Below are positions 51,714 through 60,370 of a stretch of 64,000 nucleotides of DNA, piece by piece. The translations under genes were made by a program, and so were the position numbers. The stretch's first letter is position 1. Every line of letters starts with the position of its first letter. The notes beneath the pieces are model-generated. The model searched no databases, had not been told where the DNA came from, and saw nothing but the letters and a program-made list of their open reading frames with translations. The DNA comes from Stieleria maiorica (lineage in GTDB: Bacteria; Planctomycetota; Planctomycetia; Pirellulales; Pirellulaceae): positions 581,774 through 645,773 of the forward strand of contig NZ_CP036264.1 of assembly GCF_008035925.1 (NCBI RefSeq), in the 5' to 3' direction.

Positions 51714-51941
51714 CTTTACGGTAGACGTCTGGAAGTGGTCGACGAGACGAAAGAGGAATTGTGCCAAGCCGCCAGCGGGACCAAGGATGACAAGCTTTCA
51801 TTCTTGAAACTCACGACGGTGTTTGGTGATCTGGCGTCGAGTCCGCGGTTTGCCGACACTTATGCGGCGATGATCGACCGTGTATACGAAAACCCGGACG
51901 TCTCGGTTCAGATGCGAGGCGTGATCGAGAGCGACGGTTAG
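51711..51941 (+). pseudogene. C-terminal fragment of a mannitol-dehydrogenase-like protein
   Basis: Starting in another frame at DLYGRRLEVVDE, 76 residues follow that include TTVFGDLASSPRFADTY and end with an in-frame stop. This resembles the C-terminus of long-chain mannitol dehydrogenases (xFGDLxxxPxFxxxxxxxLxxLYxxG). Only about one sixth of such a protein remains, with no start. Joined directly to the permease fragment, it suggests a deletion that removed the region between two former neighbours. Confidence 0.45.
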
Positions 51942-52004
51942 CTGGACAACATGAGTTGTGATGTAGCGACGCTCGATGCGAGCGTGGAAATCACCGGGGA
52001 TCCA

Positions 52005-52018
52005 CCTCTTGGCGAAGG
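52005..52018. repeat. REP-like 14-mer, variant inverted copy
   Basis: Reads CCTTCGCCAAGAGG on the minus strand. The flanks (GGATCCACC and GTAGCTAC) also match those of the copy at 54128-54141, so the repeated unit is longer, about 51966-52025. Confidence 0.55.
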
Positions 52019-52039
52019 TAGCTACATTTGACAGGGTGA

Positions 52040-52057
52040 AGCCTGAAATGCCAGGCT
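52040..52057. repeat. Hairpin just after csrA
   Basis: AGCCTG and CAGGCT pair around a 6-nt loop, 6 bp after the csrA stop codon on the minus strand. No T-run. Confidence 0.45.
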
Positions 52058-52063
52058 GGAAGC

Positions 52064-52243
52064 CTATCCCACGGTTTCTTCGGGCTCGGCGGCCGGCACC
52101 GTCAGCTCGCCGCGCTGAATCGAAACCCATTTCGGGGCTTCGATGGCGATGGAAACTCGATTGCCTTTGATCCGCGAGACGACGATCTGGATTTCATCAT
52201 TGACAACGATCCGCTCGCCCAGTTTTCTTGACAACACCAACAT
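52064..52243 (-). CDS. csrA: Carbon storage regulator CsrA
   Basis: A 59-residue RNA-binding regulator that blocks or alters translation by binding GGA motifs near ribosome sites. Key residues are present: Leu4, Arg6, the GNRVSI strand, APKWVSI and Arg44 in SIQRGEL. The start at 52243 has a strong GGAGGA ribosome site 4-9 nt upstream, itself a GGA-containing sequence, so CsrA could limit its own synthesis (inference). A further 71 upstream codons in frame are not CsrA-like. Divergent from pgm. Confidence 0.93.
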   Translation of the reverse strand: MLVLSRKLGERIVVNDEIQIVVSRIKGNRVSIAIEAPKWVSIQRGELTVPAAEPEETVG

Positions 52244-52444
52244 GGCTCTCCTCCGTGGGTTTGGCTCTTCTGGAGTAGGCCGAAAGGTTGACGCAATTGT
52301 CACGGTCGATCGTGCTTTTTTTTGCGATTGTCCCACGAAGGGCGCCGATTGGCTGGCATCGCCGGCCTGGGGCGTCGTTGGGGGCACGAGGAATGTTAGG
52401 ATACCGCTTCCAAAGCGAACCACTCCTCCGAACGAGATCCGACC

Positions 52445-54088
52445 ATGACGTTGCACGAACTTGCCGGCCAGCCCGTTCCGATCGACCTACTTGAGAACAT
52501 CCCGCGGCTGATTTCGTCGTATTACACGCTGAAACCTGACCCCAGCGAACGGGCTCAGGCGGTCGAATTCGGCACTTCCGGTCACCGCGGCACCTCCAAG
52601 ACCGGCCGCTTCAACGAGCACCATATCCTGGCCATCGCCCAGGCGATCTGTGAGTATCGGTCGGCCCAGGGGATCAGCGGACCGCTGTACTTGGGCATGG
52701 ACACGCACGCGCTGTCCGAACCCGCCTTCTCGTCGGCCTTGGAAGTGTTTGCCGCCAACGGTGTCACCACCGTAATCGACGCCCAGCGTGGCTTCACGCC
52801 CACGCCGGTGGTCTCGCACGCGATCCTGGTGCACAACCGAGGCCGCAGCGAAGGATTGGCCGACGGCGTCGTGATCACGCCGAGTCACAATCCGCCGTCC
52901 GACGGCGGGTTCAAGTACAACGCGACCAACGGCGGACCGGCCGACGCGGCGACGACGACCACGATCCAGAACCGGGCGAACGAGATCCTGGGTAACGGGT
53001 TGGCCGACGTCAAACGCATCGGACTTGCGGCCGCACTGGCGTCGGAGTTCGTCAAGGAACACGACTACGTCACCCCTTACGTCGACGACCTGCAGAACGT
53101 CGTCGACATGAACGCCATCCAGGCGGCGGGCCTACGGATCGGCGTCGACCCCATGGGCGGTGCGGGAATCGGCTATTGGCAGCCGATCGCCGATCGCTAT
53201 GGATTGAATATCGAAATCGTCAATCGGCGTGTCGATCCGACGTTCTCCTTCATGCGAGTCGACAAGGACGGCAAGATCCGCATGGACTGTTCCTCGCCGT
53301 CGGCCATGGCCGGGCTGATCGATTTGAAGGACCGCTTCGACATCGCCTTTGGTAACGACCCCGACTACGACCGACACGGGATCGTGACGCCGTCGGTGGG
53401 GCTGATGAATCCGAACCACTACCTGGCCGTCGCGATCGAGTACCTGTTCCAAAATCGTCCGGGCTGGGGCGCGGATGTCGCGGTCGGAAAGACACTGGTA
53501 TCTAGCTCGATGGTCGACCGCGTCGCGGCGGACCTGGGCCGAACGCTGTGCGAAGTCCCGGTGGGATTCAAGTGGTTCGTCGACGGACTGGTCGATGGCT
53601 CGTTGGGCTTCGGCGGTGAAGAAAGCGCCGGAGCCTCGTTCCTGCGGATGGACGGAACGACTTGGACCACCGACAAGGACGGGATCATCATGGACTTGCT
53701 GGCGGCCGAGATCCTGGCCAAGACCGGCAAGGATCCCGGGCAGCACTACCAGGCGTTGGTCGAAAAATTCGGCGCCCCGGTCTACGACCGCATCGATGCA
53801 CCGGCGACCCCGGAACAAAAGAGCGCGCTGAAGGCATTGAGTCCCGAATCGGTTCGCTCGCAAGAGTTGGCCGGGGACGCGATCGAAGCACGTCTGACCG
53901 AAGCCCCCGGCAACAAGGCTGCCATCGGCGGGCTGAAGGTCGTCACGAAAAACGGCTGGTTCGCCGCCCGACCCTCGGGAACCGAGGACATCTACAAGAT
54001 CTATGCCGAAAGCTTTGTGGGAGCCGAGCACCTGCAGCGGATCCAAACCGAGGCGAAGCAAATCGTCTCCGACGCTCTGGCCGGCTGA
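52445..54088 (+). CDS. pgm: Phosphoglucomutase (alpha-D-glucose phosphate-specific)
   Basis: Interconverts glucose 1-phosphate and glucose 6-phosphate, linking glycolysis to glycogen and cell-surface sugar synthesis. Of 547 residues, almost exactly the length of E. coli Pgm. Visible: [17 protein letters not shown] at the N-terminus, the catalytic serine loop [11 protein letters not shown] with Ser147, the metal-binding loop NDPDYDRHG (about 304-312), the sugar-binding GEESAGASF and the phosphate-binding [13 protein letters not shown] near the C-terminus. Stands alone, divergent from csrA, which in other bacteria controls glycogen metabolism; this pairing may be chance. Confidence 0.96.
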   Translation: MTLHELAGQPVPIDLLENIPRLISSYYTLKPDPSERAQAVEFGTSGHRGTSKTGRFNEHHILAIAQAICEYRSAQGISGPLYLGMDTHALSEPAFSSALEVFAANGVTTVIDAQRGFTPTPVVSHAILVHNRGRSEGLADGVVITPSHNPPSDGGFKYNATNGGPADAATTTTIQNRANEILGNGLADVKRIGLAAALASEFVKEHDYVTPYVDDLQNVVDMNAIQAAGLRIGVDPMGGAGIGYWQPIADRYGLNIEIVNRRVDPTFSFMRVDKDGKIRMDCSSPSAMAGLIDLKDRFDIAFGNDPDYDRHGIVTPSVGLMNPNHYLAVAIEYLFQNRPGWGADVAVGKTLVSSSMVDRVAADLGRTLCEVPVGFKWFVDGLVDGSLGFGGEESAGASFLRMDGTTWTTDKDGIIMDLLAAEILAKTGKDPGQHYQALVEKFGAPVYDRIDAPATPEQKSALKALSPESVRSQELAGDAIEARLTEAPGNKAAIGGLKVVTKNGWFAARPSGTEDIYKIYAESFVGAEHLQRIQTEAKQIVSDALAG

Positions 54089-54127
54089 CCTGAGCCGACA
54101 GTTCCGCGCGTAGGTAAATCGTAGCTA

Positions 54128-54141
54128 CCTTCGCCAGAAGG
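54128..54141. repeat. REP-like 14-mer, copy 3
   Basis: Identical core to 4478-4491 and 5477-5490, in flanks GTAGCTA and TGGATCC shared with the variant copy near 52010. Confidence 0.6.
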
Positions 54142-54180
54142 TGGATCCTCGCTTTCACGCTGGTCCGTCGCAACGAATAA

Positions 54181-54257
54181 AACCCACGGATGGCAGCGCG
54201 AACCCACGGATGGTGAGCAGTCAGGGATCCGTGGGTTCGCGCTGCCATCCGTGGGTT
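54181..54257. repeat. Perfect 31-bp inverted repeat between convergent genes
   Basis: Arms 54181-54211 and 54227-54257 are exact reverse complements with a 15-nt loop. Within each arm the word AACCCACGGA occurs twice. It sits between the ends of pgm (+) and cotH (-), where it could end or protect both transcripts. No T-run. Longest perfect hairpin in the window. Confidence 0.9.
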
Positions 54258-54286
54258 AGTTTAATTCCGGCTCGGGTGTCGACCGC

Positions 54287-56131
54287 CTATTTCCGCAGGT
54301 ACTCGCTTCGCTCGACGGCGAACTTGTGGATCGACATTTGCTCTCCGCCGTCATCGGTGCCGGTTGCCGCGACGAAGGCGTCGTAGGTGTCCAACTTTCG
54401 CGTGTCCGCTTTGACCAGCGGGTCGATCAAGTCGCGATAGTCGTTGACGACAGGTCCGAGCTTCGACCACGACAATGATTCCTCGACGATTTGGTCGACG
54501 TACTGCAAGTAACGTTCACGCAAATGAGGGATCGCCAGCAAGCGGCTTCGCAGCGGCATGCGATCGTTGTCCAGGCCGACCAGCGGATCCAGATCGACGC
54601 TGCCGTGTCCCGGTCCACGGCCACCCGGTCCACGGCCACCCGGTCCACGGCCACCCGGTCCACGTCCACCGGGGCCGCGTCCTTCCGGTCCGCCGCCTTC
54701 GGGGCCACGGCGACGTTGGTCGCGTGGTTCGCCGTCAGCGACCGGCGGACGATCAGCGGGCGGAGGCCCGAAGTCAAAGCCGCCGAATCCGAATCCGCCA
54801 AAGCCTCCCCTGCGTTCACCGCCTGGTCCGCCGGGACCTCCCGGCCCACGGCCTTCTGGCCCACCCGGCCCTCGGGCACCCGGCCCGCCGGGACCATGGC
54901 CGGCCAACGCGAACGCTTCGTTCATGTCGTGGGGCATCACGTGGAACTTGCCGTCTTTGTCGCGGAACAAGTTGTAGTCACTCGCCCGCGTCCAGTAGCC
55001 GTCGCTGTTGGCCAGCACGACATCCAAGGCCAGGAACTTGAGCGTGCCGTCGATGTCCAGGATCGGTTCGAGTGCGGATTCGAGCTGATCGAGCGGCGTT
55101 TCGTTGAGCGTCTTGCACAGTTCGATCAGCGCCAACCACTGTTTCTTGCCGTCGTCGGACTTCATTTCGAACCGTGCCTTGTAGTCTTCCAGGTCGTCGC
55201 CCAAGTAGCGGAGTCCGCCGTCGCCGGCGGGGCTGCCGCTGACCTTCCAGCGAGTTCCCTTGGCGCCGTCAAAGTTCTCTGCGATGAATTGTTTGTCGAA
55301 TTGCTGGACGCTGTTGTACAGCCCCCAACTTTCTCCGTTGACGACCACGTGCACGAAGTTGGCTTTGGGGGCGGGGATGTATTGGCGTGCGATGTGCGAA
55401 TACAGCACCGAACTCATCATCGACGGATCGCCGTGGCAATTCAGCAGATTCAACGTTTTGTAGCCGTCGATCCGCTGATCCTCATCGGCCATGTCCATTG
55501 AAATGTTGAAGGAGCGTTTGCTGCCGCGGGGAACATGTCCGTAGGAGGATGCGCCGCGGAAGTGAACGCCGACGTTCGGATAACGTTTGCCGTCGACCAG
55601 CATCTGCGCGGGGACGTCGACATCGGTTTCCTTGAACGCTTCCAATTCCTCCTCCCAATCCTTGTCTTCAAACTCCAAGAAGATTGTTCGCAGCACGCCG
55701 GTGTCGTACAACGGTTTGTCGCTGTAGGAAGCGACGGAATCCGCTGTGACCGTCGGGCCCGGTGTACCGGGTTGCATGTTGCCGCCGCGACCTCCGGGGC
55801 CTCGTCGACCGGGTCCACCAAAGCCGGGTCCGCCCCCCGGACCTCTACGACGCCCGAATCCGCCGCGATCGTCCGATTCGAGGGCCTTGCGAGCGACGGC
55901 GCGTTCGCTTTGATTCAGCCAGCCGTCACCGTCGCTGTCATGTTCCTCGACCAGCTTGCGTTTTTCACGGTTCGGGCCGCCGGGGCCGCCAGGTCCTCCA
56001 AAGCCGGGCGGTCCGCCAAAGCCACCGGGGCCGCCGAAGCCGAACGAGCCCGGGGGTTGTGAGAAGACGAGCCCGCCGACCAGCATCCCGGTCGAGGTGA
56101 TCACCAGCGCGGTGAGCGTGAGTTTTTTCAT
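54287..56131 (-). CDS. CotH kinase family protein with EF-hand and Gly/Pro-rich insertion
   Basis: Of 614 residues from ATG 56131, which has AGGAG 6 nt upstream. Signal peptide (about 1-25), a Gly/Pro-rich stretch, an EF-hand loop with DSDGDGWLNQSE (65-76), a second Gly/Arg-rich stretch, then the CotH domain (about 150 to the end) with FRGASSYGH, KRSFNISMD and the metal-site word MPHDMNEAF. Right after MPHDMNEAF an insertion of about 105 residues of GPGG/GRGPGG repeats breaks the domain (about 409-514). CotH proteins are atypical kinases that can phosphorylate exported proteins. Last gene of a VTC-DUF4956-CotH operon. Confidence 0.88.
   Translation of the reverse strand: MKKLTLTALVITSTGMLVGGLVFSQPPGSFGFGGPGGFGGPPGFGGPGGPGGPNREKRKLVEEHDSDGDGWLNQSERAVARKALESDDRGGFGRRRGPGGGPGFGGPGRRGPGGRGGNMQPGTPGPTVTADSVASYSDKPLYDTGVLRTIFLEFEDKDWEEELEAFKETDVDVPAQMLVDGKRYPNVGVHFRGASSYGHVPRGSKRSFNISMDMADEDQRIDGYKTLNLLNCHGDPSMMSSVLYSHIARQYIPAPKANFVHVVVNGESWGLYNSVQQFDKQFIAENFDGAKGTRWKVSGSPAGDGGLRYLGDDLEDYKARFEMKSDDGKKQWLALIELCKTLNETPLDQLESALEPILDIDGTLKFLALDVVLANSDGYWTRASDYNLFRDKDGKFHVMPHDMNEAFALAGHGPGGPGARGPGGPEGRGPGGPGGPGGERRGGFGGFGFGGFDFGPPPADRPPVADGEPRDQRRRGPEGGGPEGRGPGGRGPGGRGPGGRGPGGRGPGHGSVDLDPLVGLDNDRMPLRSRLLAIPHLRERYLQYVDQIVEESLSWSKLGPVVNDYRDLIDPLVKADTRKLDTYDAFVAATGTDDGGEQMSIHKFAVERSEYLRK
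54612..54671. repeat. 15-bp tandem repeat inside cotH
   Basis: Three exact copies of GGTCCACGGCCACCC and a fourth with two changes, coding for GRGPG-type repeats. Likely variable in length between strains. Confidence 0.85.
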
Positions 56132-56184
56132 GGAAGACTCCTGAGTTGGTTTTGGGAGAAGGTGAGAGGTTTCGAAGGACAAGA

Positions 56185-56874
56185 TCAACTCTGACGCAGT
56201 TCGACGCTTTGCACGCCTTCGATCAGGTTCAATTGGTTGATCAGATCGGTCGGTGCGAAGTCGGGTTGCAAGCAGACCTGATAGGTCAAATCAATCGATG
56301 CGCCTTGCTTGCTCGTTGCCCCGGCGGAAAGTTGCACATGGCGGAGCGCCTGAGCAAACACGTCTTTGAACACGACGTCGGGGTCACGTCCGGCGCCGAG
56401 TCGGATTTGCAGTTTCGCTCCTCGGTCAAAGGACGGTCCGTTTGAACCTTTGGGGCGAAACAGGAACGCAGCCATTCCGGTAACCGCCATGCCGACGACC
56501 GCGACGGTCATCTGATCCGCACCGACCGCCATCCCGGTCAAAACAGCGAAGATGACGAAGGTGATGTCTTGGGTGTCCTCCACGACCGTGCGGAAACGGA
56601 CGATCGACAGGGCGCCGACCAGGCCGAACGCCCAAGCCACGTTCTGACCGATCACCAGTGGCAACATCGCACACAGGATGGCCAGCAAGACCAATGTCGC
56701 CGGGAACGTGGGCATGAACTGCTCGCGCGGTCGCACGGCCCAGTAGATCCCAGCGATCACACATCCGCATAAGAACGCCGCACCCAACCGCAACGCCATC
56801 TGCAGCGCGTCGCTGTCACCCGGCGTGCCCATCCATGCGGTGGTGTCGATCGGATCGGTTAGCCAACTTGGCAT
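56185..56874 (-). CDS. DUF4956 family membrane protein
   Basis: Of 229 residues. About four membrane helices (near 27-45, 55-75, 78-100 and 110-130), with the family word GALSIVRFRTVVEDTQDITFV in the middle, then a cytoplasmic domain of about 80 residues with the DLINQLNLIEGVQSVELRQS end, a ferredoxin-like or ACT-like pattern. DUF4956 genes are commonly found next to VTC-domain polyphosphate polymerases and CotH genes, as here. It overlaps the end of the VTC-like gene by 16 bp and precedes cotH by 53 bp. Confidence 0.87.
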   Translation of the reverse strand: MPSWLTDPIDTTAWMGTPGDSDALQMALRLGAAFLCGCVIAGIYWAVRPREQFMPTFPATLVLLAILCAMLPLVIGQNVAWAFGLVGALSIVRFRTVVEDTQDITFVIFAVLTGMAVGADQMTVAVVGMAVTGMAAFLFRPKGSNGPSFDRGAKLQIRLGAGRDPDVVFKDVFAQALRHVQLSAGATSKQGASIDLTYQVCLQPDFAPTDLINQLNLIEGVQSVELRQS

Positions 56875-57635
56875 GTCGTTACCTCTCGGCCGGAGCCGAA
56901 CAAAGTGCTTGTCGTTTTGGTTGAATTCAGGGGATCGGCAATCGTGGCGTCGGCTTGCGTGGCGTCGATCGAAGCCTTCGCGAGTGCCGCGTTGGCGAGG
57001 TCAAACAAGACCGTCGGTTGCTCGGGCAACAACGCGAACTCATAAACCAGCGTTTTGAAAGTTGCTGGCAATGAAACGGCGAAATTCATCCGCACCAAAA
57101 TCGTCGGCACGCAAGCGGTTTGGCGGTTCGACGGCGTCTGGATCCGGCTGGCATGAAGCTCGCGATCGATCGTCAGCCGAATCTCGCCGTCCAGTGTTCG
57201 GTGTTTCCAGGTGGTTCGATCGAAACAGGTTTCTAGCGAAGGGACCAAGTCGTGCTTGAGCTGTTTTTTGTGAAACCATTTACCCCGCCACGCCGGATCG
57301 ATGTTCGACGCATCCAGGCACACCAATTCGTTGGACGGCACCGTGGTTTGACGCAGTGAACGCAGCTCGCCATCCCAGCTGACATGTTCCAGGGACACGT
57401 CCCAGCAACGGTCGACCCGCCGCACGCGGAGCTGTCGTCGGCGAGAAAGTTTCGCCTTGGCCCGCTGTGTGCCCTCGGCCGGTTCGTAGTAGCAGTCCGA
57501 GACGTGTTGGCGGTGCGTGCCGGCCGGCATCTGACGTGATGCGGAATCGGCCAACGCGTCGGCGGTTGGGCGATCCAGGGCAAAGACCCACTGGAACTGA
57601 GGTGTGGATTTCAAGGCGGTTCCTCGCAAGAGCAT
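56859..57635 (-). CDS. Divergent VTC-domain-like protein
   Basis: Of 258 residues. The best family word is EIRLTIDRELHASR, corresponding to the RITFDRNLRA segment of VTC domains, which in yeast Vtc4 make polyphosphate. The start of the fold (FQWVFALDRPTADALADSA) occupies the place of the usual RxExKYxL word, but the basic residues of that word appear lost, while CYYEPAE, LSRRRQLRVRRV and MNFAVSLPATFKTLVYEF fit later strands. Place in the VTC-DUF4956-CotH order supports the assignment. Whether it is catalytically active is unclear. Confidence 0.6.
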   Translation of the reverse strand: MLLRGTALKSTPQFQWVFALDRPTADALADSASRQMPAGTHRQHVSDCYYEPAEGTQRAKAKLSRRRQLRVRRVDRCWDVSLEHVSWDGELRSLRQTTVPSNELVCLDASNIDPAWRGKWFHKKQLKHDLVPSLETCFDRTTWKHRTLDGEIRLTIDRELHASRIQTPSNRQTACVPTILVRMNFAVSLPATFKTLVYEFALLPEQPTVLFDLANAALAKASIDATQADATIADPLNSTKTTSTLFGSGREVTTCQVG

Positions 57636-57752
57636 TCCGTTTCTTCGAGCCTTTCGCTCGGTCAGGACGTCATGCGTGCCGCAGGCCGACAGTGGGCCAA
57701 AAAAATTCGTACATTTCTCGAGGACAGATTTGGCAAGCCGCCGCTCCGCGTC

Positions 57753-57831
57753 GTAGCGGAAGCCGCCAAGGCTTTCGGTCCGCTGTGCGGCGTCACCGCG
57801 TCGGTGCGAAACTCTTGGCGAGTTCCGCTAC
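57753..57831. repeat. Inverted repeat between kinase and VTC-like genes
   Basis: GTAGCGGAAGCCGCCAAG (57753-57770) and its near reverse complement (57814-57831) differ at three central positions. It occupies most of the 223-bp gap between two minus-strand genes. Confidence 0.65.
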
Positions 57832-57858
57832 CCGAGAACCTTGCTGCGAGAGACCAAC

Positions 57859-60285
57859 TTACAGTTGCAACAGATCTCGCGCCGTTTTTTGGGCCGCGAC
57901 AAGCCGTGGATCCAATTCCGCGTCGGTCCCCAACACCTCGCGTGTGGCTTCGCGGTGCAAGATGATCATTTCCAGCAAATCGATCCAGGGCCTGCGCCGG
58001 TCGGGTGACTCGATCGCTTCACTGATCGCCTTGTCCAGCGCGTTGTCCGCCCGCCGCATCTCCGCGGTGGCTTGTTCGGTTTCCCCGGTCCGATGCAGTG
58101 CGATCGCGCGCAGCGAATGCACCATGTCGCCGCTGGGGCCGCGCGAATTCGACGCCGCATCCAGGTGCTCCAACGCTTTTTGTTCTTCGCCGGCGCGGAG
58201 GCTGGCCCACGCCGCGACGTACTGCATCACGCTCTGCGGTACGCGATCTTCGAACGACGGACGTCGCGGCCCACCACCTGGCTCGGGACCGGAGAATCCA
58301 GGACCAGCCGGCGGTGGCTCACCCGGTTCGGGGCGATTGAAATCGAACCCATCTGGTCCGGGAGGCCTGGGGCCGCGGTCAGTCCCGTCGCGTCGGAAGT
58401 CGCGATCGCGATTCGGGCGTCCCCAGGAGCCTGGTCCCCACGGCCCCCCGGGCGGTCCGGCGGAGCGTGCGAGCATCGATTCGATTTCCGCTGCCAACTG
58501 TCGTGCGTCGGGCACATCGGCCGGGGAGATCAGGCAGGCGCGAATCGAATGGAAGTTCAGCGGCGGAGGGTTGTCGGTGGGCGGTTCCATCAGCCGCGAA
58601 TAGATCGCTCGGTAGTCGTCCGTCCGGTCGCCCAAGTGAAAGATCGCCGCGGCTCCCTCCCACTGGCGGCTATCGATCGGAGCCTCCAAACGCATCGCGG
58701 CGGCAAAGTCGTCGGCCGCTTCGTCCCACAAATGCAACCGTCCCCGCAGCGCCGCCCGCTGCACCCAAACCAGATAGTAGTTGGGCACCAAGTCGACCGC
58801 TTCGCTGTAGGCCGCATCGGCGGCGGCATACTGCTGTGAATCTTCGTACGACCGGGCGTTGCCGAGCAAGACGTTCGCCGTCTTGAGCCGTTCGGTAAAA
58901 CTTTCCACCTCCTGACGCGCGTTGATCGCATCCCGCAGCGCGATCTCTTTTTCGTTGCGTTCGGCGATCGCGACCGAAGCCTGGTACAGGCTGACGGCGG
59001 TGCCGACGACCAGGGCGGCGGCGACCAAGGAACCAGTCAATAACGCCGCGCGGTTGCGTGCGGCGAACTTGCGAAGCCGATAGCCTCGCGAAGGCGGGCG
59101 CGCTTCGATCGGCTCTTCCGACAAGAAACGCCTGACATCGGCGCTCATCGCCGCCGCCGATTCGTACCTCCGATTGCGATCCTTCTCCATCGCCTTCATC
59201 ACGATCCAGTCCAGGTCGCTGGGGATCGATTCACGTCGGGCGGCCGCCTTGAGAGCCTGGGGCTCGGACTCGCGCGGCGCGGTTACGGTCGGTGAATTCA
59301 GCGACTGGATCGTGGTCAACCGGGTGCTGGGTTTGGGCGGATCCTCTTCGCGAATGATCCGCCGCATTTCGTCATAGCCTGCCGAATCGAGTCGCTTGCG
59401 ATCAAACGGCGTCGTGCCGGTCAGCAATTCGTACAACAACACGCCCAGGGAATAGATGTCGCTGCGGGTGTCCACGTCCAACCCGCTCATCGCCGCTTGC
59501 TCGGGACTCATGTACAGCGGTGTTCCGATCATCGAATAGAATCGCGTGTAGATCGTCGCGTCGGTCAGGCTTTGTCCCATGGCTTTGGCCACCCCAAAGT
59601 CGATCACCTTCACGACCGGTTTGTCATCGTGCAGGGTGACCATCACGTTGGATGGTTTCAGGTCGCGATGGACGACGCCTTTCTGGTGCGCGTGGTGAGT
59701 CGCGGCGCAAACGTCTTGAAACAACTGCAATCGATCGCGCAAGGAAAGTCCGTGGCGGTCACAAAAGTCCGTGACCGGCTCGCCGCGAACCAACTCCATC
59801 ACGAAATACGGCCGCGCGTCCTTGGTCACGCCCGCATCGAACACACGCGCGATGTTGGGATGATCCATCATCGCCACGGCTTGGCGTTCGGCGTCAAAGC
59901 GAGCCAACACCTCCTGCGAACCGGTTCCGGGCTTGATGATCTTTAAGGCCACTTTGCGCCGAACGGGTTTTTCTTGCTGGGCGACAAACACCAGACCGAA
60001 TCCGCCTTCGCCGATCTGCTCCATCAATCGATACACGCCGATCGTCATGCCGATGTGCTCGGAGGGTCCGGCCAAATCGGCGACCAGCGTCGGGTCCAGC
60101 GGACTGGTCAGCGGACTCTGATCCAGCGGATTGGCGGGCCGCTCGTGGGCGGCCAACAGCGATTCCACCGACGCACGCAACTCCGCATCGTCACCGCAAA
60201 CCGACGCCAAGTAGGCTTCGCGTTGATCCGCGGTTTCCTGGTCCAGGGCTTCCAGGAAAACGGTGCGTGGGCTCGGGTGACTCAT
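57859..60285 (-). CDS. Ser/Thr protein kinase with membrane helix and TPR-like region
   Basis: Of 808 residues. N-terminal helical segment (about 1-60), a Hanks-type kinase domain (about 84-370) with GEGGFG (92-97), Lys115, HRDLK (206-210, catalytic Asp208), DFG (229-231) and MSPEQA, then one membrane helix (about 425-445), a TPR-like part, a Pro/Gly/Arg-rich stretch (about 625-690) and more helices. The kinase is cytoplasmic and the TPR part outside the membrane. It lies 85 bp downstream of an ECF sigma gene on the same strand, a pairing often found in planctomycetes. Confidence 0.93.
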   Translation of the reverse strand: MSHPSPRTVFLEALDQETADQREAYLASVCGDDAELRASVESLLAAHERPANPLDQSPLTSPLDPTLVADLAGPSEHIGMTIGVYRLMEQIGEGGFGLVFVAQQEKPVRRKVALKIIKPGTGSQEVLARFDAERQAVAMMDHPNIARVFDAGVTKDARPYFVMELVRGEPVTDFCDRHGLSLRDRLQLFQDVCAATHHAHQKGVVHRDLKPSNVMVTLHDDKPVVKVIDFGVAKAMGQSLTDATIYTRFYSMIGTPLYMSPEQAAMSGLDVDTRSDIYSLGVLLYELLTGTTPFDRKRLDSAGYDEMRRIIREEDPPKPSTRLTTIQSLNSPTVTAPRESEPQALKAAARRESIPSDLDWIVMKAMEKDRNRRYESAAAMSADVRRFLSEEPIEARPPSRGYRLRKFAARNRAALLTGSLVAAALVVGTAVSLYQASVAIAERNEKEIALRDAINARQEVESFTERLKTANVLLGNARSYEDSQQYAAADAAYSEAVDLVPNYYLVWVQRAALRGRLHLWDEAADDFAAAMRLEAPIDSRQWEGAAAIFHLGDRTDDYRAIYSRLMEPPTDNPPPLNFHSIRACLISPADVPDARQLAAEIESMLARSAGPPGGPWGPGSWGRPNRDRDFRRDGTDRGPRPPGPDGFDFNRPEPGEPPPAGPGFSGPEPGGGPRRPSFEDRVPQSVMQYVAAWASLRAGEEQKALEHLDAASNSRGPSGDMVHSLRAIALHRTGETEQATAEMRRADNALDKAISEAIESPDRRRPWIDLLEMIILHREATREVLGTDAELDPRLVAAQKTARDLLQL

Positions 60286-60370
60286 GGATTTCTTGTGCCG
60301 ATCGGTGATGGGGGTGGAAAACAGTTCGTCCGGCGGTTCATGCGTGATCGGCAGTAAGACCGGGCCAAAT

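Noticed and set aside
51568-51807. Intact small membrane protein gene
   Set aside because: Starts in the middle of a permease-like helix, and the conserved likeness ends at the point where another frame takes over.
54491-55501. Open plus-strand frame antisense to cotH
   Set aside because: Driven by the GC-rich Gly/Pro repeat region; the CotH frame on the minus strand has clear motifs and a ribosome site.
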